From Mytilus californianus (taxonomy: Eukaryota > Mollusca > Bivalvia > Mytilida > Mytilidae), in the NCBI RefSeq assembly GCF_021869535.1, contig NW_026262581.1:74987955-75051954 (forward strand): 64,000 bases of DNA. Direction: 5' to 3'. Below, piece after piece: positions 1-14,400 of this stretch (the stretch's first letter is position 1; each line of letters begins with the position of its first letter). The notes under the pieces were generated by a model that worked only from the letters and a program-made list of their open reading frames with translations, searched no databases and had not been told where the DNA came from. The position numbers were made by a program, and so were the translations under genes.

Positions 1-2230
1 AGTGATTTTGAGGTCACATTATACCTGTAGTGGGAATAAGATCCTTGTTGATTTTGAGATCAATACCTCAAAGGTCAAGGTAATAGTTACTAAAGATAGA
101 CCACAATTAGTACAGACAAGTGGCTGCTGGATGCTAAATCAATTACTGTCTATATGGAATAGACACCTTACTTAGATATACAGTCACAATATAATGAAAG
201 GTAGATCCATAAGATATAGATTTTGAGGTCACTATATCTAAGGTAAGGGTCATAGTTACTAAAAATAGATTTGTGAAATACAGTATAATAATATTAGTCT
301 AAAATCATAACAGAAAAGAATGATACCATAATGTTAACAGAAAACAACTGCTATCAGGTCAATAAAAGCTTTCTTGTTTACAGGGGGGTGTTGACTATGT
401 GACCTTGATCACTAAATGGTCTTTAATTATTTCTTGGACCATTCTGGATTGTAGTGGATCTTACTGAGATTGAAATTTTTTTAAATAAAAGACAAACTAT
501 CATTTAAGCATTTTAAATTATAGCCATAACTTTCATGGGTGCATTCTATTTCTCATCACTTGGCGTCTGTTGTCCGTAGTCATCTGTTTAACTTTTACCA
601 TTTTTAAAAATTTTTTGCCTATTATCTCAAAAATTATAATAGATAAACAGAAACTTTAGATAGCAAAAATTATTAGGAAGACAAGATCTACAAATCAGTC
701 AACATAACCACAATTGTCAGACTGCTTATTATACCTCACACAACGAAGTTGGGTAGGGTATAATGTTTTTGACCCGTCTGTCTGTCAGTATGTCTGTCCA
801 TCAGTCCGTCTGTCTGTCTGTCCGTCAGTCCTGTCTTTGTCATCACAACTCCTGAAACCACACAACAGAATTTCATGAAACTTTGTAAATAATAAGGACA
901 TACTGTGTAGATGTGCATATCGACAGGATATTATGATATCAATTTTTTTCTAGGTGTTATGCCCATTTGAACTTAGAATTTTGGTCTAAATATTCTACTG
1001 CAACAGTTTGTCATTGCAACTCCTCTAAAACCACACAACAGCAATTCATGAAACTTTGTAGTTAATGAAGACATGATATGTAGATGTGCATATCCACAAG
1101 AAATTTTTATCAGTTGATTTTTTAGGAGTTATGAGTCTATGAACTTAGGAATCTGGTGAGATTTTGTTTGCCCAGTCACGGCCAGTGACAATGTTGGGGT
1201 GTGGGATATGTGAGCATGCTCACAAAGGTTCTTTAATTAGAGATATTGCCCTTAAATGATGATTTTTACCAATTTTTTTTGTGTTATTGACTCATATCTT
1301 AAAAACTATGATAGATAAGATAGAATCTTTAAACAGTATAAATGATCAGCACAACAGGATCTACAAATAAGTCAACATATCCAAAATCTTCAGTTGACTC
1401 CTTATTAGAGTTATTGCCCTTTAATGACGATTTTCCCAATTTTTATGCATTTTGGCTTACATCTTAAAAACTATAATAGATATATAGAAACTTTAAAAAC
1501 AAAAATGATCAGCAAGACAAGATCTACAAATAAGTTAATAAGACAAATATTGTTAGTCGATTCCTTATTGAAGTTACTGCCCTTTAATCACCAGTTTCCC
1601 ATTTTTTCCCATTTTTGCCTATTATTTCGAAAACTGTTGTTGATAAATAGAATAATCAGGAAGGTAAGATCTACAAATAAAGCCATATGGCCAAAATCTT
1701 CAGTCGACTCGTTTTTGGAGTTATTGCCCTTTAATGATATTTTTTTTGCATTATGTGCCTATTATCTTGAAAACTTAAGATAATAGAAACTTTAAAAAGA
1801 AAAAATTTTCAGTAGGATAAGATAGATCTACAAATATGTCAACATGACTGAAATTGTCAGTTAACTCTTAATAGAGTTGTTGCCCTTTAATGATGAGTAT
1901 TTTGAATATAAAAAGCCCTGCTGTAAGGGGTCTTGTATTAAGGGGATTGCCATATGATTTCCTTGGTGGGCCAGAAGAATTTTTCTCTGACAGAATATTC
2001 TATTCACCCTTCTAGCCTGACTTATTTAGAGGCTAGGCAAAGCAGAGGATCACTTTTTTTCACTTTTGTACAAACTTTAATAATATCCTGCATTTTGTGG
2101 GGCAGAATATTAATTTTTATCTTATCTGGATCAAGAATATTTATTTTCACTTCTTACAAGGCCAACATATTCATTTCCAAACCCCTCCTATTTTCATTAT
2201 AACAAGCAGTGTTATCTATTTTTTTTCCAG
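1..2230. other. Repeat-rich upstream region of the Dmrt gene
   Basis: No coding exon is recognised. About 585-730 and 1230-1930 hold degenerate ~150-bp tandem units whose landmarks are 'ttgccctttaatga' and 'gatctacaaata'. A separate repeat with a run of gtctgtc/gtccgtc motifs interrupts them at about 731-1225. A pyrimidine tract ending in AG at 2229-2230 is the acceptor in front of the first coding exon, so an untranslated first exon should lie upstream; I could not locate it. Confidence 0.5.
585..1930. repeat. Degenerate ~150-bp tandem repeat, interrupted
   Basis: At least five related units can be followed by the recurring landmarks 'gagttattgccctttaatga', 'cttaaaaactat', 'gatagat' and 'gatctacaaataagtcaaca', near 1230, 1390, 1555, 1710 and 1860. 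An earlier unit sits at about 585-730. The spacing is about 150-160 bp. Short frames inside (such as 1424-1783) come from the repeat and are not genes. Confidence 0.6.
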
Positions 2231-2231
2231 T

Positions 2232-2481
2232 ATGCCTCCAGACTCTAAACAAAGACAAAGAGAATGTCAAAAATGTCTTGCTCATGGTGTCCATGTTAGA
2301 TTCAAAGGTCACAAGTTTGGATGTTTTTTTCGTGACTGTCAGTGTCAACGATGTCAGGTTGTTAGTATAAAACGCCAGAAAAACAAGTTAGTAACTGCTC
2401 AGAAAAGACGACTAGAAATGGATAAAGTAAAAAAATTCGAAACAGAACAAGCAAATGGGAAAGGAAGTGGAGAAATCTCGG
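2232..2481 (+). CDS. Dmrt coding exon 1 (first DM domain)
   Basis: Encodes residues 1-83 plus one base. Acceptor cag ends at 2230 and ATG is at 2232. Ligands are C12, C15, H18, H27, C31, C36, C38 and C41, followed by the recognition helix around residues 46-65 (RQKNKLVTAQKRRLEMD). Donor is G|GTAATA. A stronger-looking donor at 2502 (A|GTAAGA) would break the phase with exon 2, so 2481 was chosen. Confidence 0.88.
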
Positions 2482-5400
2482 GTAATATTCTAAGAATAAA
2501 AGTAAGATAATTAGATTGTGTTACCTGCTGATGGCAATGGGTAAAAGCTGTTAGTTACTGGGAAGGAAATATAAATCAGGCAGGCTTCCCCAGAATCAGT
2601 TGTTGTTTATCAAGGAATTTAACTTTTTGCATATTTTTAGTGAACGGTCCCATTGAATAAATACAAAAGCTATTGTTGTCTTTGGAGTTCTTTCTGACAG
2701 TTGGAACTTTAAAGTTCTCCTTGGAAAACCAATAATTCATTTATTAATTTGGCTGAACTAAAAATAAACTCCTACTGATGAAAATACATATACCAATAAG
2801 GACCTGTTCAAAACTGCATGTGATGTTGTATTTATTTAATATCAACTAATTTATAAATGTAAACTGTAATAACAGTCTGTTGTTTATACTTGGTTACTAG
2901 ATTGTATGAGGGAAATATTGACTGCATTGTTAACTCACCTTTAGTTTGCTCACTATAACCATAATAAACTGATATAATTTTGCAATATGTTCCATTTAAA
3001 GCAAAACTGCCTACAGAACCTTTCCCCTTAAATATGTACAAAAGTTTAATTTTTCAATATGTTCAATAATAACCAAAACAAAGTGAATTTCTGGTATTAT
3101 GAGAAATTTGTAATGTTCCTGAGTTATTTTGTGACCTCCAAATTATCTTAAAATTAGGTACCAATGATTAGGCTGTCCTGAATTTATTCTATGTGTAACA
3201 TCAATAATAACCCTATAGTTTTGGGAAACAAATGAAAAATAAATAAACAATATTAAACAGATGTTTCCTTTCAGAAAATGAGAAATTGACTGGTCTTTCG
3301 AACACAAAGACATTTTTCAAACAATGGTCACCCATTTTGATAAGAAATTTCAGCTGTTTTGTTATCATTCTTTTGAAATATTAGGTATTATTACTGGACC
3401 TCTTAGCTAAGTTTAGCCGCATGAGATGCTATATATTAAATGTTTGGGGTTTTTTCTTTGTTTATCACTTTTCTCTTTCCCTCTAAGGTTTTGCATGATT
3501 TAATTAAAGTTAAAAAAAATTCAAATTGGGACAGCATTTCTATGAATTTAGAAGGCCATTTCTTGTGAATCTGTACAAAATGAAGTTCCTGTACATTCAT
3601 CCATCAGGGGTCCTTCCATCTGGCCTTGTAAACGCACTCACATGCACAGTTCTTGCCATATTTTTATCAAACTTATATCAGAGGTTTATATTAGCAATGT
3701 CTTAGACAAGTTCGAAAATCAGTGCAGATCAAATATATTTAAAAGAGTTATATACCCTTGGATATATTAATTTTCAAACCTACATTTATATCCTATTTCT
3801 AGACAAATTTAAATATAAAAATTATAGCATCTTTAAAATGAATGACTATACTTGTTGGGGAACACAAAAAAAATCCTGTAATTTAAAGTAGATTTTTTTT
3901 CAAATCAAACAAAAGGAATAATCATAAAAAATGATTTTCTATTTCTAAATGACTAATTCCTCAACAGAAGTCTGGTGACTTAAACATTTTGGTGATTTTC
4001 ATGACTTCCAAGTGGAGATAACTCTAGATAAATTTAGTGAAAATTAAGTGATTCATCATTTTCTTTTAAAACTTTTACTTGTTAGCTGCCAATGATAGAA
4101 AAAATATTCATTAGTTTATGCTGATTAATTTTTAGATATATTGCCTGTAAATAACCTCTATTGGAGTAGTGTCTTCAGATTAATTGTTGATTTGGTTTAG
4201 ATTTATAAAGATCTATTCTTTATATGTAACTGGAGTGCATGATTCTTATTAGAAAATCACATTGTCTCCTCCAGGACTCAAACCCAAGATCTCTGTTCCA
4301 AGTCGGTGCTCTAACCGACAGAGCTTAAGAAGAAATTCCCTAGCTCGATTACTGCCTAAAGCTGGCTAAGTATCTACTACTCATGGGAAGCAATCCTGTC
4401 ACGCATAAGATGCGACAGTATCTGAGTTTCACAATAGTTAAAACTTGCATTCATAATTTTAGAAGTGATTTTCCTTCACAAAATATTGGCAATTGCATTA
4501 TATAGACCTCAGGTTTTTACCAGTTATCACAGTGGGAAATCTAGTGGCTGAGAACAATAGAAAATTCACTCTTCTTGTGAAGAAGTCGAGAAAATCAATA
4601 ATAAAACAATGCCTGTCAGGATCAAAATTTTTTTTTGAACAACAAGCGTAAAATTTAAAGAAATTATTTGTTAAACTGTGTTTTTAGAAATATACATGCA
4701 AATACACAATGTTTAATGTTCAGTATAGATTTAGATTATAAATTGCATTAGAAGCTTGTGAAACTGAAAAATGAAAAATGTTAATCTTTGACTGCATATT
4801 AATAAAACAAATTGAAAAAGAAAACATGCACATACTAGATTAAATCTAAAGACCTTTCAGGCCACCAATTTTGAATTGTTCCCCAAAGTCCTTATTGCTG
4901 CATGTTACAATTTCCCAAAATTTACCTATTTTTCACATCAAAGTTTTTCAACTATACCAGTCTGCTCTTGTCAACTACACAGAGAACAATAGCTATTGTA
5001 TTTATTCAATGGGACACTAGAACTGACAAAAGTTTAAATACCTTACCAAGAGGAGATGATTCTATGGAAAAGTTTCATTTGGTTCGCAATAATCTTTGTT
5101 GCATATCAATCGATTCCTTTGGAATTTTTCCTGAAATTCTCTGATCTAGCTGCATACATATACAGATAATTGCCATGTTCCAGAGAGGTATACAGCCAGT
5201 AGAAAAATAAATTGAAATTGTTACTCCAGCAATATTTTAAACCAATTTTACACCAAGCTCCTATAGCCTGCTGTATTTGTCATTTGCCATTTCAAGGGGG
5301 AAATCGGAGGTGGATTTAGGGGGTGGGGCCCAGGGTGGGTCCGGGCACCCTGGGCCCCACCCACTAATTTCTGAATTTACAGTATTTAAAGGGGGAAATC

Positions 5401-8400
5401 GGAGGTGGATTTAGGGGGTGGGGCCCAGGGTGCCTGGACCCACCCTTTAGTGGGAAAAATTTGGTTGATTATATAGGAAATCACTGAGGCATGACTGGAG
5501 CTGGCCCCCTCTTAGGCAGTCAGTGGGCCCGCCTTATGACAATTTCTGGATCCGCCACTGGAAATGTTAACAATAAATGGAGATTTTGTTTTTATTCTAA
5601 TTTATTTTTATTTTTACTATAACAAGAACGTTTTCTCTTGAATTTATAATTGATAGTGTCCTTGCTAAAACAGGACAAACATTGAAAAGATCAAGTTTTC
5701 AGTGTTTAATACAGGGGAGGTAATATTTTGTCACTAGATTTCCCACTGAATCGGTGATTCACAATAACAAATGCTCCCATTTAACGGCATTAATTTCTGA
5801 ATTTACAGTATTTACAAATGATTACAGGTAAAAGTATGAAATCATATGAGGCAAACACGCATGTGGCAATATCCAATTCAACAAAACTATAACGTACAAC
5901 ATCTTGAGATCACTGCGTGGTCTACAAATGCTAATACTCAAATACAATCGAGCAAGTTCAAGAAGGCCCTGCAATCAGCAAAAAAAAATAAATAGTTAAA
6001 TACCACATTATTATTGTTGAATAAAGGCAAGTTTTATTGTATACAAAAGTGTGTAAAAAAATGCCAAATTTTACCCACAATTTGCAACATCATATGAACC
6101 TCAAAATGAGAAGCCTTAAACTCTAATATGACAGCAAAAATTTCATAAAGTATTTGAAGATTTTTTAATCTATTTGTAGATTCAGAAGAAAACCAGTTAA
6201 TAATTGATGAGAGTAGCAATCAACAACAAATTCAATTATCTGACAGAAGAGCTGTATATTGCCGTAGATGTCAGATCCATGGCGTTAAAAATCTGGTGCG
6301 TGGACACAAGGATAGCTGTCCATACAGAGGTTGTTGGTGCACAGAGTGTAGAATAATAAGTAAGTCTTAATAGAAAATGGTTCTGTTCAAAGAATAGATT
6401 CCATAATAGACTTAAACTTCTGTTATTAAGGTTTTTGCTATAAAAACTGGATACCAAATCATACCATAGATAACTTATAATACATCAACAGCCAAAAGCC
6501 AACTTATCCAAGACAGTCATTCCCAAGGTCGCCGGACATTGGACAAAGACCAGTAAAAATTGGTTTGGTCCAGTTAAGTGATATGCATTACTGGACCAAA
6601 TGATCAGTAAAATTTTTAATTTTGTCCAAATCATATGTGTAAATGTCCTGTAATTAATAAAGAGTCTGGTCCAGTTAAAAAGAATTGAAATGTCCAGTTG
6701 ATTTCTCAAAGCCTTGGGAACCACTGCCAAGAGTGAAAACGTGTAATCAGACAATCTATAAAAACAACCAATAAACAATTGTTCTCAGTACTCTCCAGAC
6801 CATGGGGTACATATTAAAATAGAGTAAAAAAGAACTGCAAACTAGATGACTTATTAACTTAGAAGCAAGATGTGGCATACAATTTGGAAATCATGTTCAA
6901 AATCTTCTTGTTTACAGGTAGTTAATATGATATAGCTATTTGTTTAAAACTAATATTCCAGAATACATTATTATAGACAACAAGGCTAGTATGACACCCT
7001 AATTCATTATCAGATTTGCATAAATGCTCAATATTTATATCACAGCGATATAGCCTTTTTGTGCTGATGCGGCGTAAAGGAATCACCAATCAATATTTAT
7101 ATACATTTGTACATGTAAATTAATTTTTCAATAAGGCAAAAAAAAATAATACATGCGTTTCTGTGATGTGCTGAAAAAAATAGGGTAGGTAGGAAGGCAA
7201 TATCATTTTATTTCACAAACATTTTTTAGCTGGTTACTACTAGGGAATCAGTCTGACTTTAACAGTGCTTGTTCCAAAATGGCATAAAAAGTGTAAGGGT
7301 AGGTAGGGTTAGCAGAAACATATGTTTTATTTTTTTTGGCCAAATATATGATCATTATATTTTTCAGATTCTCAGTCCTCTGTGTGTAGCCACTGTGGAT
7401 TTTATCCACCAGTTACACCCTATCCACGACCATACCCACCATCACTTAATTGGGTAAGTTTGTATTCATGTATTATGTGAAAATCTGTTTATTTCTTCCC
7501 ATATTAATCATTATGGGTAAAGGCTGTCCATATTTCTGACTTAGGCTTGCTGTCTATCTGTTTTCTATTACAAAATATATAGTTGACATTAATGACACTA
7601 GCATGGTACCAAACTTTACAGAAAAACCTCATTCCAGATATAGAGAATTGCAAGCACCATTCTAGTTTAACCTTCCCATGACAATAGTCATAGATAGGGA
7701 ATTAGGCTGGCTGTTTCTTGTGTTGGTAATGTCAACAAACATAAATAAGATAATTAGGTAACATAGGCAAGACATATCTCTGTGTTTTAAAACAGTTTTT
7801 TGAGGTTTCTCATTTCAAAACAGAAACTGTCCTTTCTAGTTACATTTTGCAATACTTTCAAACTACACCTTGAATGCAAAGCACTCACTAAATGGATTTT
7901 ATGGATGGATTTAAATCGGAATAGAACTAAATTTGTATAGATAAGTCAGCCAAAAACTTACACAGCATTCTTTCTTTGTTTTAATATTCTACAGGATATG
8001 ACATCTTCATGAATATTATAACTCTTTATTGTTGTATCCTTGCAGAGCAGGTTTCAAGATTAACTGATTGCCCAGGACAAGTAAAATCATTCTTAAGCAA
8101 CCAAAAGCTGCAATGTACTTGTCCAAAATAAAATAAGAAATAATCTTGTCTAAAGATATGGTTCCACTAAAGAATAGGGTTGGTAGGTAGGATATTTTTT
8201 ATCTTTTAACTTTAATTTCTTATTGACAATAGATTTTAAAAAAGTATCGCTGAAACTTCATTATTATTTGAATAAACACCTCTTTCACAGTAACTTAAGT
8301 GAGTTTGATACCTTTATGAAAAATGAGTTTTAATTTTTTAAACAGTTGCTGCATCAACAGAACAATACAGCATGTGGAGGAGGTAATGTAATCAATGATT

Positions 8401-11400
8401 TTGTTTGCCTTATTTAATATGTTTAAATATCAAGCTGTAATATTTAAATAGATTGATTGATTAATGTTTAATGCCACTTTCAGCACTATTGGCTATTTAC
8501 TGGCGGTCAGTTTTTATAGGTGGAGGAAGATTTTTATTGGTGGAAGAAGCTGGAGTGCTCACAGAGAACCACCGACCTTCGGCAGGAAAACTGACAATCC
8601 AAGTCAGTTAAGATTAGAGTTGAATTCACCTGCCACGTACAGGGTTCAAACTCACAACCTTATAGTGTTGACAGTCTTTATATTTTAAAAAATGTTTGTC
8701 ATATTTAATTCTAATTTTAACATATTTTACAAATTACAATGAATTTTCACATATTTGCATTTTCAGAATGAATATTGAAGTACAAAAGTTTTTACTTTTA
8801 CACCTGCACCTTTTTTGTTTGGGTGTTGCTATTATGAAGAGTACATTTTCTAATAAGTGACTAGTTTTTTTTGCAAAGGGTTTTTGTAAATGGATTAAAC
8901 ACAGTTATATAGGAAAAGCTTTGGTTCCTTATCTATACAATGCAAATGGCACATGCAAGCATAATGTATTGTCCTAGATTTGATCTAATTTTGACTCTGT
9001 AAGTGCATCATACATTCATGGTAAACAGGCATTGTGAAATCAGTAGGTTATTAGGGACCTAAAATTCTTAGCAGCTTACATTATAACCATTATCCTATAT
9101 GTGCTTCTTCCATAAGAAATTGAAAGATTTTACATACAAGTTATCTCCATTTTCAAAAAATTCTGAAGTTTTATAGAAACTACTCAAAAGTTATCTACCT
9201 TTACAAAATATTCTAAAATTTTATAGAAACCATTCAAAAGTTATCTCCCTTTGCAAAAAATTCTGAAGTTTTACAGAAACCCCTCAAAAGTTATCTACCT
9301 TTACAAAAATTCTGAAGTTTTATTGAAACCATTCAAAAGTCATCTACCTTTACAAAAATTCTGAAGTTTTACAAAAACCCCTCAAAAGTTATCTACCTTT
9401 ACAAAAATTCTGAAGTTTTATAGAAACCCTTCAAAAGTTACCTACCTTTACAAAAATTCTGAAGTTTTATAGAAACCCCTCAAAAAATTATCTACCTTAA
9501 CAAAAAATTCTTAAGTTTTATAGAAACCCCTCAAAAGTTATCTACCTTTAAAAAAATTGTGAAGTTTTATACAAACCCCCCAAAAGTTATCTACCTTTAC
9601 AAAAATTCTGAAGATTTATAGAAACCCCTCAAAAGTTATCTACCTTTACAAAAATTCTGAAGTTTTACAGAAACCACTCAGTTATATACCTTGACAAAAA
9701 ATTCTGAATTTTTTATAGAAACCCCTCCAAACTTATCTCCCTTTGCAAATATTCTGAAGTTTTATAGAAACCCCTCACAAGTTATCTACCTTTACAAAAA
9801 TTCTGAAGTTTAATAGAAATCACACAAAAGTTATCTACCTTTACAAAAAATTCTGAAGTTTTATAGAAACCCCTCAAAAGTTATCTACCTTTACAAAAAT
9901 TCTGAAGTTTTATAGAACCCCCTCAAAAGTTATCTACCTTTACAAAAATATTGAAGTTTTTAAGAAACCCCTCAAAAGGTTATATACCTTAACAAAAAAT
10001 TCTTAAGTTTTATTGAAACCATTCAAAAGTTATCTCCCTTTGCAAAAAATTCTGAAGTTTTATAGAAACCCCTCAAAAGTTATCTACCTTTAAAAAAATT
10101 CTTAAGTGTCATACAAACCCCCCAAAAGTTATCTTCCTTTACAAAAATTCTGAAGTTTTATAGAAACCCCTCAAAAGTTATCTACCTTTACAAAAATTCT
10201 GAAGTTTTATAGAACCACTCGGTTATCTACCTTGACAAAAAATTCTGAAGTTTTATAGAAACGCCTCAAAAGTTATCTCCCTTTGCAAATATTCTGAAGT
10301 ATTATAGAAACCCCTCAAAAGTTATCTACCCTTACAAAAATTCTGAAGTTTAATAGAAACCCCTCGAAAGCTACCTACCTTTACAAAAATTCTGAAGTTT
10401 TATAGAAACCCCTCAAAAAGTTATCTACCTTTACAAAAAAATTCTGAAGTTTTATAGAAACCACTCAGTTATCTACCATAACAAAAAATTCTTAAGTTTT
10501 ATAGAAACCCCTCAAAAGTTATCTACCTTTACAAAAATTCTGAAGTTTTACAGAAACCACTCGGTTATCTACCTTGACAAAAAATTCTGAAGTTTTATAG
10601 AAACCCCTCAAAAGTTATCTCCCTTTGCAAATATTCTGAAGTTTTATAGAAACCCCTCAAAAGTTATTTACACTTACAAAAATTCTGAAGTTTTATAGAA
10701 ACCCCTCAAAAGTTACCTACCTTTACAAAAAATTCTGAAGTTTTATAGAAACCACTCAGTTATCTACCTTAACAAAAAATTCTTAAGTTTTATAGAAACC
10801 CCTAAAAAGTTATCTACCTTTACAAAAATTCTGAAGTTTTAAAGAAACCACTCGGTTATCTACCTTGACAAAAAATTCTGAAGTTTTATAGAAACCCCTC
10901 AAAAGTTATCTACCTTTAAAAAAAATCTTAAGTTTTATAGAAACCCCTCAAAAGTTACCTACCTTTACAAAAAATTCTGAAGTTTTATAGAAACCACTCA
11001 GTTATCTACCTTAACAAAAAATTCTTAAGTTTTATAGAAACCCCTCAAAAGTTATCTACCTTTACAAAAATTCTGAAGTTTTAAAGAAACCACTCGGTTA
11101 TCTACCTTGACAAAAAATTCTGAAGTTTTATAGAAACCCCTCAAAAGTTATCTACCTTTAAAAAAATCTTAAGTTTTATACAAACCCCCCAAAAGTTATC
11201 TACCTTTACAAAAATTCTGAAGTTTTATAGAAACCCCTCAAAAGTTATCTATCTTTACAAAAATGCTGAAGTTTTACAGAAACCCCTCAAAAGTTATCTA
11301 CCTTTACAAAAATTCTGAAGTTACAAGAAACTCCTCAAAAGTTATCTACCTTTACAAAAATTCAGAAGTTTTATAGAAACCACTCAGTTATCTACCTTAA

Positions 11401-14400
11401 CAAAAAATTCTGAAGTTTTATAGAAACCCCTCAAAAGTTATCTACCTTTACAAAATTTCTGAAGTTTTACAGAACCCCTCAAAAGTTATCTACCTTTACA
11501 AAAATTCTGAAGTTTAATAGAAACCCCTCAAAAGTTATCTACCTTTACAAAAATTCTGAAGTTTTATAGAAACCACTCAGTTATCTACCTTAACAAAAAA
11601 TTCTGAAGTTTTATAGAAACCCCTCAAAAGTTATCTACCTTTACAAAAAATTCTAAAGTTTTATAGAAACTACTCAAAAGTTATCTAACTTTACAAAAAT
11701 TCTGAAGTTTTATAGAAACCCCTCAAAAGTTATCTACCTTTACAAAATTTCTGAAGTTTTACAGAATACTCAAAAGTTATCTACCTTTACAAAAATTCCG
11801 AAGTTTAATAGAAAACCCTCAAAAGTTATCTACCTTTACAAAAATTCTGAAGTTTTATAGAAACCACTCAGTTATCTACCTTAACAAAAAATTCTGAAGT
11901 TTTATAGAAACCCCTTAAAAGTTATCTACCTTTACAAAAATTCTGAAGTTTTATAGAAACCCCTCAAAAGTTATCTACCTTTACAAAAAATTCTAAAGTT
12001 TTATAGAAACTACTCAAAAGTTATCTAACTTTACAAAAATGCTGAAATTTTATAGAAACCCCTCAAAAGTTATCCAACTTGACAAAAAATTCTGAAGTTT
12101 TAAAGAAACCCCTTAAAAATTATTTCCCTTTGCAAAAAATCTTAAGTTTTATAGGAGTAATACCACCAATATTTTCCCCCTATTAGTCTTTGTTAAATTC
12201 TCATTTTTATTTTTTTTTAAATTGTGCAGAATTTATCTTTGTTTCAAATATTAAAGAAATACTTGGCATGAGTGAAGTTTGATCCTGTCCAGACTACTAC
12301 AGTCAAAATTTCACATAACATTTCATTGCATATAAGATAATAACCATCACTGGAAGTTAACCAATCAAATTTTTTTCCCCTTTTTTTCCTGTTTAGTAAC
12401 CATGCCACCTCAAGTTTCCAAAATATTTTATAGAAACACTTAATATAAAAAAAATCTTTGAATCACCCAAGATATATGTTTATGACTCAGAATTTTTTTT
12501 CTGCAATGAAATGCATGTAACGAGGTTTAATTTCCTACAACTGTCAAATTCAAGGGAACATTTTTTTTCTACCCTTTTTCATATGAAACAGGATGTGACG
12601 AACAATGTTTTGGTGGTATTACTCCTTAAAGAGACCACTTAAAAGTTATCTCCCTTTGCAAAAATTTCTAATAATGGAAACAGTTAGTATTTGAATATAG
12701 ACTTTTGAAATACCTGGAAATCTAGCCTTCTTTCATATGTCTTGTGTGATAGGTCAACAATACATGGTAGGTTAATTGTGAGGGGTTTAAATGTTCATCT
12801 GAGATACTTCATTTATGACTTTGACCTTATTTACACATACAAGTGGTCAGATTAAGATAAAATAAGGAGATATGGCATGATTGCCAATGAGACAACTATC
12901 CACCAGAGACTAAATGATGTAGATTTTATTTATTAAGTATAGATCACCATACAGCCTTTAACAATGAGCAAAACCCATAATTCATGGCAAGCTTATAAAA
13001 GGCCCCAACAGGACAAAATGTAAAACAACTCGAACGAGAAAAAATCAACAACCTGATTCACGATCACGATTCACTGATTGTACGATAAACAAATATGATA
13101 TGTAGCAACAAACAACAACCACTGAATTACAGGCTTCTGACTTGGGACAAACGCATACAGAATTTGGCGAGGTTAAACAAGTTTTTGGATAGACCAACCG
13201 CCTTTAACTTGGGACAGTGGTGTAACAGCACAACATAAGAATAATTATAAGTTGAAAAGGGCTTGACTCATCATTATTATCATAAGTTTAAGGATTATGT
13301 CTGTAACTTGACATGAAAGGTCATGATATTTTGTGTATGAATTAGTTTTAAAAGAATATACACAGCTGACCTGTGATAAGGGTTAGACCTTTTTTAACCA
13401 TAATATTTGTTTATTTTCGCACAGAAATTCTCGGGGTTCGTCCAGTCTTGTATGCACTCTCACAAGTACAATTCTCCCTAGATTTTTATCAAATCTTTAT
13501 AAGTGGTTTATATCTGCATTGTTTCTGACAAGTTAGAAAATCAGTGTCCATTAACTATTTTTTAAAAGTTGTGCCCCTTGGAAATATTAATTATATGTGT
13601 ATGGGAAATTGCATTGCAAGTGCTCTCACATGTACAGTTCTTTTTTTATCAAAGGTTTATATCAGCAATGTCTTGAACAAATTGGAAAATCAGTGCAGAT
13701 CAACAATTGTTTAAAGAGTTAGACTCCTTGGAAATATAAGTTATATCAAGGATTTGTATCAAATCCTTGTTTATATGTAAAATTGCATTGTAAGTGCTCT
13801 CAAGCCTATATTTCTTGTAGGACTGTTATGAAATTAATATTGAAGATTTAAGTCAGCAATGTCTGTTACAAGCTTGAAAATCAGTGCAGATGAATTATTT
13901 GTTCAGAAGTTATGTCCATTAGAAATGTAAATTCTATAGAAAATTGCATTGTAAGCGCTCTCCCGTGTACAATTCTTGCCTGGTATTTCAAAGGTTTACA
14001 TCAGCAATGTTTATGACAAGATTGAAAATCAGTGCTGATCAATTATTTTTAAAAGAGTAATGCCCCTTGGAAATATTAATTATATGGAAAATTGCATTGT
14101 AAGCGCTTTCATGTGTACATTACAGTAACAATTCTTACCATCTTCTTTTATCAAAGGCATATATATCAGCAATGTCTTGTACAAGTTCAAAAGTCAGTGC
14201 CCATCAACTATTTTTTAAAGAGTTATGCCACTGGCACTTGGAAATTTTAATTGTATGTAAAATTGCATTGTTAATGTTCTCAAGCCTTCATTTCTCTAAG
14301 GTATTTATAAAAAAAAATATTAAAGAACAAAAAAATTTTTTTTTTTTTTAGTTCTAGCCATTGGGCAGATGAAATATGTACAATGTGGGGGACATTTGAA

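Noticed and set aside
4262-4345. Functional tRNA gene
   Set aside because: A- and B-box-like motifs are present but the anticodon and acceptor stems do not pair. It is better explained as a SINE head.
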